From Betaproteobacteria bacterium (GTDB lineage Bacteria > Pseudomonadota > Gammaproteobacteria > Burkholderiales > Casimicrobiaceae), in assembly GCA_003153335.1 (NCBI GenBank), contig PLYG01000495.1:1-7996 (forward strand): DNA of 7,996 bases. The letters run 5' to 3'. A program made the position numbers and the translations under genes. Below the pieces are notes generated by a model. It was not told the DNA's origin. It made no database searches and saw only the letters and a program-made list of their open reading frames with translations. Numbering within the stretch: position 1 is the first letter of the stretch; the number at the start of each line of letters is the position of its first letter. Below, piece by piece: positions 1 to 5,032 of this stretch.

Positions 1-86
1 CAATCGAATCAGGGATGCCAGGTTTTCCACTACGAAGTTCCCATATCCGTCGCCAGCGGAATACCGATGGCTGCCGCCACTGCCGG
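1..86. repeat. Imperfect direct repeat, left copy
   Basis: Aligned at a constant offset of 3770 bases, this segment matches 3771-3856 without gaps at 79 of 86 positions (counted by eye). It covers the last codons of a receiver-domain gene on the minus strand, its TAG stop at 30-32 and 29 bases of 3' flank. Because the non-coding flank is also conserved (one mismatch in 29), this is a copied DNA segment and not just protein-level similarity. The left limit is the window edge, so the repeat may be longer. Beyond position 86 there is a 3-base in-frame insertion, a 7-base match, and then the similarity decays. Confidence 0.9.
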
Positions 87-129
87 AATGATAAGTACGC
101 CATTCGGTTCCACAAGCTAGTCGCCGAGC
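30..129 (-). pseudogene. Relic of a receiver-domain gene (C-terminal end only)
   Basis: Read on the minus strand, the frame ending at the TAG at 30-32 encodes IIPAVAAAIGIPLATDMGTS. This closely matches the C-terminus of the intact receiver encoded at 3800-4219 (IPAVAAAIGMPQATDTGTS). Only 28 codons are open: an in-frame TAG lies at 117-119, and there is no start codon context. Weak base-level similarity to the intact gene (the region around its LLKDNLATE residues, with small insertions) can be followed to about 129. The HD-GYP stop codon is at 139-141, so the remaining receiver gene (residues 1 to about 110) is absent. It is best read as the truncated remnant of a duplicated receiver gene. It is not expected to make a functional protein. 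Confidence 0.75.
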
Positions 130-138
130 GTGCAAGGT

Positions 139-3100
139 CTAGGTTCCAAAAGCGTACCTGCCTTCGCGAAACAGCTTCAAACACGCGTCGGCGACCGCCG
201 GGTCATATTTGATACCACGGCCACGCTCGATTTCCTGCAACGCAACGTCGATTCCCAAGGTAGGCCGATAGGGCCGGTGCGACGCCATTGCTTCGACCAC
301 GTCCGCCACTGCCATGATTCTGGACTCCAACAGAATGTCCTCGCCTTTGAGCCCCCGCGGGTACCCAGAGCCATCGAATCGCTCATGGTGTTGCCAAACA
401 ATGGTTGCGATAGGCCAGGGGAACTCAATATCCTTCAGAATCTCGTACCCCGCTTGGGCATGACCCTGAATCAGCATGAACTCGATCGGCGTAAGCTTCC
501 CCGGCTTGGCAAGAATTTCAGCGGGAACGCTGATTTTTCCGAGGTCGTGGACGACACCGGCGAGGTGCAACCCGTGAATCTGCTCCTCGGACAGACCCAT
601 TTCCCTCGCAAGCGCCATAGCCAGCTCTGCCACGCGTTTCTGATGACCCGAGGTATACGGGTCGCGCATCTCCACGGTCGCGGCGATAGCCTGAATGCTG
701 TCCTCGAGACTCTTACGCAGAATTACCTCGTGGTGTTCATGTGCATGCACAACACGGTCGCGCTCCTCCCGCGTTCGCAAGGTGGTAATTCCATAGGAAA
801 TGTCCTCCGCAAGTTCCTGTAACAGCAGGACTTCTGCATCATCAAACGCGTCGGCCTCCGATGCGTGAATACTCATGGCGCCGATAACTTTTTTGCCATC
901 GAGCAATGGCAACGCGAGGTTGGAAGCATAGCGTGGCGTTGCCACCAACTCTTTCACCGATGCAAACGCGGGGTCGTCTCGAACATCCCGGGTAATTTCC
1001 GCTTTGCCGCTTCGAACGGCTCTGGCAATGGGTCTCTGGTCTTGCTCGTTATCGGCCCATCTATGCTTCACCGCCGCAAGATACTCGCCCTCCACACCAG
1101 CCCAGGCCGTCGGCACGATCGTTTTTTCCTGATCATTCCGTGGGTAACCCACCCATGCCATCGGATATCCTCCCTTGTCCACGATGACGCGGCACACCTC
1201 ATGAAGAAGTTCGGACTCGCTGGTCGCGCGCACCAGCGCTTCGGTGCCCGCTGACAGTGTCGTGAGTGCCCGGTTGGCGCGTTGCAGGGCCACTACATCC
1301 AGCTTGCGCTGCGTAATGTCCGCGAGCACACCGACGCTGCGCACCGGCTTGCCGGCCTCATCGCAAATGATATTGCTGTGTGATTCCACCCAATGGACCG
1401 AACCGTCCGGCCACAACACTCTGAACTCCAGGCGTGACCCCCGCGTGGTCTCCAGGTCCCGCTTCATCCCATTCGCCAATGCCGTACGGTCGTCCGGGTG
1501 TATGGCTTCCATTAGCGCCGTGAAGTTGCGGGGCCCTGCTCCCCTGGGCAATCCGAATATTGGCCCTAACTCCTCCGATACGGAGTGCACGTCGGCCTTC
1601 ATGCTCATGCTCCACGCCCCCATATGCGCGGCGCCCATCGCCAGCCGCAATCGCTCCTCGCCCTCCCTTAACTTGTCACCAGCATTCTTCCAAGTGGTGA
1701 TGTCCCGCAGGGAAATCGCGATGCCGTCGCCCACAGGCACAACCTGTTGCCGGAACCACCGTCTCCCCTTTTGGGGTACGTCGTACGGAAATTCGTCTTC
1801 AAAACGGGTCCCTGTGGTCACAACATGTGCGTATTTGTCGAAGGACGAGGCTGTTTTGAAGAGGGGTAGGAGCCCTAGGTATGTCTTGCCGATGGCGTCG
1901 TCCCGTGTGATTCCAAGTTGCTGCGCGGCACGAGCGTTCATTTCCATGATTTCAAGGTCAACGATATTGCCTGTGTTATCTCGTACGCTCTTGAAGACAA
2001 AGAGGGCATCCGGACTCGCTTCGGCAGCGGCACGGAATCGTTCGTCAACGGTTTGCAGTGACACTTCCAGCTGCGTGCGCGCCGCGCGCGAGCGGACCGC
2101 CGCTATCCCGGACGAAAGCGCTGCCGCCACTTCGGTGAGTAGCACGGCCTCCTGCTCACCAAAGGACTGGGACTCTGTCGCCTGAATCGAGAGCGCACCG
2201 ATGACCGCGTCATCCACTTTGAGCGGAAGGGACATTACCGCGTCGTACTCAAGACGCAGCGCGTCTTCGCGCCAGGGCGCAGCGTCAGGGTTTGTCTGAT
2301 AGTCGTTCATAATCACCACGGTGCCACGGCGAATCGCGGTACCGGCCGCGCCGCGACCGCGTGCGGTATCCGCCCAGGTAATCCCCAGGCTGGCAACAAA
2401 CTGAGCGTCCAAGCCCCACCATGCCACCGGCTCGACGGTCTTGTTCTTGTCGGACTTGGCGAAGCCCACCCACGCGCTCCGATAACCGCCGGCCTCAACA
2501 AGGGCCCGGCACATGTATTCAATCAGGGACTTTTCATCGCGTGGCGTGAGTAGCGCCTGATTCCACGTCGAGAGCACTTTGACCGCGCGATTGGCGAGGA
2601 CGATATGTTGGTCCTTGGCCTCGAGCGACGCCGCCATGTCGTCGAACGCTTGTGCAAGCCTCCCCAATTCGCCACCAGCGTGTTCGACCCCGGTACGGGC
2701 ACTCAAATCGCCCTGGCCCATTCGATGCGCTGCTGCCGAGAGGAGCGAGATGGGGCGCAGGAACAGGCGTTCGCCTCCGGCCCAGATCGCGGCAAATGTC
2801 ACCAATAGCATGCCCGCTACGGCGAGAACAGTCCAGGCGAAGTCACGCTCCACCTCCGCCGTAACCGTCTTCTTCTCGAATCCGAGCCAAAGCGATATCG
2901 GCCCAGCCGCGGTCTCGGCAAAACGCGCCACCCCGTAGACACGCGGCACGCCGTCGAATCCAAGTTCCTCAAACGTACCCTCGCCACCGCGGGCCGCAAC
3001 GGCCTTGAAGAATGAAGTGCCCGAGGCATCCTTCCCGACCCATCCCTCGGTATCGGGTTGCCTGGCAAGCACCTGTCCCTGAGCGTCGATTAAACCAATC

Positions 3101-3687
3101 CTGGCACCCTCAGGGTACTTGGCGTTAGCGACCTCTCGTGCGAGTCCGGACAGGTCAAGCGATACCGCATATACCCCAAGCGTGTGCCCGCTGGAGTCAC
3201 GGACAGCCTCAAAAAACGGAAGGCTCCGTTTGCCGGTTATCGGACTGTCAATCGCTTCCCCGATAACCATGGCTGGCGATGCGAGCGCTTGGTGGAAATA
3301 GGGCCGGTCGGCAAGATTGATAGGCCGAGCGGTCGGCGTTGCACTGCAGACCACGCTTCCGTCAGGCCGCGCCACGATAATATTAGCGATTTGCGGCTCG
3401 TCCTGGAGTCGCTGTGCAAGTGTGCGCTGGCAATCCTCTGACAAGATAGGCTGGCGCCCGGTCTGCGCCTTAATCAGGGACTTGAGAAACTGCTGCGCGT
3501 ACTCAATGGCATGGTTCTGCTGGGCCGCAATCAGCATGGCATCATCCAGCAGGTCGTGCCTGATGAATTCCAGACGCATCTGGCGTTCAGCCGTCGCGTG
3601 AAACCCCATTGTTCCAACGAAAACCACAAACGCCAGGCCAACCAGCAGCAGAGCTCTGGTTCTTAGACTAAACAAGAAGTTACGCAT
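139..3687 (-). CDS. Membrane-anchored dCache-HAMP-GAF-PAS-PAS-GAF-HD-GYP protein, probable cyclic-di-GMP phosphodiesterase
   Basis: This 1182-residue protein should sense signals and hydrolyse cyclic-di-GMP. Visible order: transmembrane helix about 10-30; periplasmic double-Cache-like domain about 35-280 (ADRPYFHQAL at 126-135); second helix about 283-303; HAMP about 305-360; GAF about 370-535; PAS about 545-665; PAS about 675-795; second GAF about 805-970; HD-GYP about 990-1175. The catalytic set looks complete: H1015, H1047-D1048 in HDLGK, H1076, H1100-H1101 and HHERFDGSGYP ending at P1110. That family usually carries a di- or tri-metal centre. The ATG at 3687 was chosen because it sits 7 bases after GAGG and begins the membrane anchor (MRNFLFSLRTRALLLVGLAF). 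The frame is open to 3927, but the extra 80 residues are Arg/Pro-rich and overlap the receiver gene. The two GAF domains are clear paralogues (AWVGFAKSDKNKTVEPVAW, AWVGYPRNDQEKTIVPTAW). The linker has a histidine cluster at 981-986. There is no receiver domain, but a lone receiver is encoded just upstream. Phosphodiesterase activity is inferred from motifs. Confidence 0.92.
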   Translation of the reverse strand: MRNFLFSLRTRALLLVGLAFVVFVGTMGFHATAERQMRLEFIRHDLLDDAMLIAAQQNHAIEYAQQFLKSLIKAQTGRQPILSEDCQRTLAQRLQDEPQIANIIVARPDGSVVCSATPTARPINLADRPYFHQALASPAMVIGEAIDSPITGKRSLPFFEAVRDSSGHTLGVYAVSLDLSGLAREVANAKYPEGARIGLIDAQGQVLARQPDTEGWVGKDASGTSFFKAVAARGGEGTFEELGFDGVPRVYGVARFAETAAGPISLWLGFEKKTVTAEVERDFAWTVLAVAGMLLVTFAAIWAGGERLFLRPISLLSAAAHRMGQGDLSARTGVEHAGGELGRLAQAFDDMAASLEAKDQHIVLANRAVKVLSTWNQALLTPRDEKSLIEYMCRALVEAGGYRSAWVGFAKSDKNKTVEPVAWWGLDAQFVASLGITWADTARGRGAAGTAIRRGTVVIMNDYQTNPDAAPWREDALRLEYDAVMSLPLKVDDAVIGALSIQATESQSFGEQEAVLLTEVAAALSSGIAAVRSRAARTQLEVSLQTVDERFRAAAEASPDALFVFKSVRDNTGNIVDLEIMEMNARAAQQLGITRDDAIGKTYLGLLPLFKTASSFDKYAHVVTTGTRFEDEFPYDVPQKGRRWFRQQVVPVGDGIAISLRDITTWKNAGDKLREGEERLRLAMGAAHMGAWSMSMKADVHSVSEELGPIFGLPRGAGPRNFTALMEAIHPDDRTALANGMKRDLETTRGSRLEFRVLWPDGSVHWVESHSNIICDEAGKPVRSVGVLADITQRKLDVVALQRANRALTTLSAGTEALVRATSESELLHEVCRVIVDKGGYPMAWVGYPRNDQEKTIVPTAWAGVEGEYLAAVKHRWADNEQDQRPIARAVRSGKAEITRDVRDDPAFASVKELVATPRYASNLALPLLDGKKVIGAMSIHASEADAFDDAEVLLLQELAEDISYGITTLRTREERDRVVHAHEHHEVILRKSLEDSIQAIAATVEMRDPYTSGHQKRVAELAMALAREMGLSEEQIHGLHLAGVVHDLGKISVPAEILAKPGKLTPIEFMLIQGHAQAGYEILKDIEFPWPIATIVWQHHERFDGSGYPRGLKGEDILLESRIMAVADVVEAMASHRPYRPTLGIDVALQEIERGRGIKYDPAVADACLKLFREGRYAFGT

Positions 3688-3694
3688 ACCCTCG

Positions 3695-3698
3695 CCTC
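3695..3698 (-). promoter_or_regulatory. Ribosome binding site deciding the HD-GYP start
   Basis: On the minus strand, GAGG at 3698-3695 lies 7 bases before the ATG at 3687-3685. A second GAGG at 3693-3690 is too close to the ATG to work well. This is the main nucleotide support for starting the protein at MRNFLF rather than further upstream inside the receiver gene. Confidence 0.55.
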
Positions 3699-3750
3699 GA
3701 CGATGCACAGGACGGGATCCGCCACGGCCAGCGGCAGTGCGTGGGTCTGC

Positions 3751-3768
3751 CCGGCAACCGGCAACCGG
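3751..3768. repeat. Short 7-bp tandem repeat
   Basis: The plus strand carries ccggcaa twice followed by ccgg, a 7-base unit repeated about 2.6 times. It lies in the 112-bp gap between the receiver gene and the HD-GYP gene, directly beside the right copy of the long direct repeat (which starts at 3771). It may be a binding site or a chance low-complexity stretch; nothing here decides this. Confidence 0.6.
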
Positions 3769-3770
3769 AC

Positions 3771-3856
3771 CAATCGAATCAGGGATGCCAGGTTTTTCAC
3801 TACGAAGTTCCCGTATCCGTCGCCTGCGGCATGCCGATGGCCGCCGCCACCGCCGG
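3771..3856. repeat. Imperfect direct repeat, right copy
   Basis: Partner of 1-86: 79 of 86 bases match at a fixed offset of 3770. It spans the last codons and the stop (3800-3802) of the intact receiver gene plus 29 bases of the gap before the HD-GYP gene. Together the two copies bracket the complete HD-GYP gene. This copy is intact in coding terms and is probably closer to the ancestral state than the left one. Confidence 0.9.
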
Positions 3857-4219
3857 GATAAGTTCGGTGGCCAGATTGTCCTTGAGCAGGTAGGCGCGCG
3901 CCCCGGCTGCGATGGCGCGCTGCACATAGACTTTACCGCTGCGGTACGAAATGACGATGACCTGGATCCCGGGATACAGGATTTTCAACCGGGCGGTCAG
4001 CTCGATGCCGTCGGCGTCGGGTAAGCACTTGTCCATCAGCACCAGAATCGGACGGTAGGCGTTGCAGGCTTGGAGCGCGCTCGCGCCGTCTGCCGCCTCC
4101 AGAAAATTGCAGTCCGGAAACGCGTCCTGCAACAGCTCGCGCATGGTTCGGCGCAGCAGCGCTTGATCCTCGACAATCAGCACGGTCTTCTGGTCCCGGC
4201 TATCGGTTTTGTCCGTCAT
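3800..4219 (-). CDS. Stand-alone receiver (REC) domain response regulator
   Basis: This 139-residue protein is a single CheY-like receiver domain with no output domain. Residues E17-D18 form the acidic metal-binding pair, D63 (in VLMDKCLPDADG) is the expected phosphoacceptor, S91 takes the Ser/Thr switch position and K113 (YLLKD) the conserved lysine. All key residues are therefore present and it should be phosphorylatable. It ends right after the last receiver helix (ELIPAVAAAIG) plus a short tail. The AGARAYLLKD wording resembles NarL-type receivers, so it may be a NarL-type regulator that lost its DNA-binding half; this is inference. The ATG at 4219 follows AAGGA with 8 bases of spacing. 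It lies 112 bp before the HD-GYP gene on the same strand and is probably co-transcribed with it. Likely roles are phosphoryl shuttle or sink for the upstream kinase, or a protein partner of the HD-GYP sensor. Its 3' end is duplicated at 1-86. Confidence 0.9.
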   Translation of the reverse strand: MTDKTDSRDQKTVLIVEDQALLRRTMRELLQDAFPDCNFLEAADGASALQACNAYRPILVLMDKCLPDADGIELTARLKILYPGIQVIVISYRSGKVYVQRAIAAGARAYLLKDNLATELIPAVAAAIGMPQATDTGTS

Positions 4220-4227
4220 CGACCTTA

Positions 4228-4232
4228 TCCTT
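4228..4232 (-). promoter_or_regulatory. Ribosome binding site of the receiver gene
   Basis: AAGGA on the minus strand (4232-4228) is followed by 8 bases and then the ATG at 4219. This is a good Shine-Dalgarno match and supports the start chosen for the stand-alone receiver protein. Confidence 0.6.
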
Positions 4233-4365
4233 GCAAACCAAGCGTCGCCGCGGCAACTTGTACGGCTTGGGAGAAGCTATAGCAGTAGGCGGCACGGCCG
4301 TCTGTAGGGAAAGCATGACAATGTGCCGCCCTTTGGCGAGGCGGAACGAATTGAGGGAAGTTGCT

Positions 4366-4388
4366 GCGGCCCGGCCCGCTGCGGCCGC
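4366..4388 (-). terminator. Weak GC-rich hairpin after the NarL-type regulator gene
   Basis: The arms GCGGCC and GGCCGC are separated by 11 bases, beginning six bases after the stop codon at 4394-4396. The position suits a transcript end or a processing structure. There is no following T-run on the minus strand, so it is not a canonical intrinsic terminator, and in such GC-rich DNA it may be chance. Confidence 0.2.
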
Positions 4389-4393
4389 GCCCG

Positions 4394-5032
4394 CTACTCG
4401 GACGACGTCAGGCCGTGCTCGAGCGCGAACTTGACCAGCGAGGGCAGGTCCCTGACGCCCAGCTTCAACATCAGGCGGCTGCGATAGGTTTCTACCGATT
4501 TCGGGGATAGGTGGATCATGCGCGCGATCTCGATGCTCGTGTGGCCTTCGACCACGAGTTGCAGCACTTGCCGCTCTCGTGTGCTCAGGCTGTCGACCGG
4601 ACTCCGCGCATACGCGGAAGCGGGGTCGGGCACGGATTCGGCAAGGGCCGGGCTCAGATACCGCCTTCCTTGGTGGACCGTCCGCACCGCGGTGATCACC
4701 TCCTCGACCGCCACTTCCTTCAGCAAGTAGCCAGAGGCGCCTGCTTCGAACGCGCGGTACACATATTCGGCCGTCGCGTGCATCGAAAGCATCACTATGC
4801 GTACCGTCGGGCATTTCAGGTGGATCACCCGCGCCGCTTCGATGCCGTTCAGGTCGGGCATGGCGATGTCCATGAGCACGACGCCGGGATTAAGCTGCAG
4901 TACCTGCCGTTCCGCTTCGCGTCCGGTGCGCACCTCGCCGACGACCTCGATGTCGGTTGTAGTGGCGAGCAGCGCGCGCAAGCCTGCGCGCATCAGTGTA
5001 TGGTCATCGGCAAGCAGCACCCGGATCGTCAT
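4394..5032 (-). CDS. NarL/FixJ-family response regulator (REC + LuxR-type HTH)
   Basis: This 212-residue DNA-binding response regulator is the probable cognate partner of the kinase encoded just upstream. The receiver domain spans about residues 3-120: D9-D10 acidic pair, D55 phosphoacceptor (VVLMDIAMPD), S83 switch residue and K105 (GYLLKE). The LuxR-type helix-turn-helix spans about 148-205 (LSTRERQVLQLVVEGHTSIEIA, then SPKSVETYRSRLMLKLGV), which is the full conserved core. I chose the ATG at 5032, giving MTIRVLLADDH, because it lies immediately before the receiver and its ATG overlaps the kinase stop as ATGA. A GTG at 5044 would add four residues (MRGD) with no better ribosome binding site. 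Overlap implies translational coupling and a fixed ratio with the kinase. Phosphorylation should promote dimerisation and promoter binding. The target genes cannot be told from this window. Confidence 0.95.
   Translation of the reverse strand: MTIRVLLADDHTLMRAGLRALLATTTDIEVVGEVRTGREAERQVLQLNPGVVLMDIAMPDLNGIEAARVIHLKCPTVRIVMLSMHATAEYVYRAFEAGASGYLLKEVAVEEVITAVRTVHQGRRYLSPALAESVPDPASAYARSPVDSLSTRERQVLQLVVEGHTSIEIARMIHLSPKSVETYRSRLMLKLGVRDLPSLVKFALEHGLTSSE

Larger units (their letters stand above)
4220..4393. other. 174-bp intergenic gap between the two regulator genes
   Basis: This gap separates the kinase/NarL-type regulator pair from the receiver/HD-GYP pair. It contains two perfect 8-bp palindromes, gctatagc at 4276-4283 and acggccgt at 4294-4301, and the GC-rich inverted repeat at 4366-4388. 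I looked for a promoter reading toward the receiver gene. A TTGTCA -35-like hexamer is present on the minus strand at 4321-4316, but there is no good -10 match at 16-18 bases beyond it. The gap could hold a promoter for the second gene pair that does not match the sigma-70 consensus, or simply be read through. Confidence 0.5.

Noticed and set aside
130..822. Plus-strand open frame of 230 codons
   Set aside because: It lies wholly antisense to the HD-GYP catalytic domain, whose motifs are intact. The translation resembles no known domain and is a GC-rich shadow frame.
1244..2185. Plus-strand open frame of 313 codons
   Set aside because: Antisense to PAS and GAF coding sequence of the HD-GYP gene; Ser/Arg/Pro-rich composition typical of a shadow frame, with no recognisable motif.
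1..3856. Repeats as integron attC sites, transposon ends or phage attachment sites
   Set aside because: They are in direct orientation and contain receiver coding sequence; no integrase or transposase, terminal inverted repeats or attC-like imperfect palindrome was seen.
3688..3927. Upstream extension of the HD-GYP frame by 80 residues
   Set aside because: It would overlap the receiver gene, is Arg/Pro-rich without domain features, and precedes a clear ribosome site and membrane anchor at 3687.
4293..4321. Sigma-70 promoter from TTGTCA on the minus strand
   Set aside because: No TATAAT-like hexamer lies 16-18 bases downstream; the sequence there is GC-rich (gccgtg).
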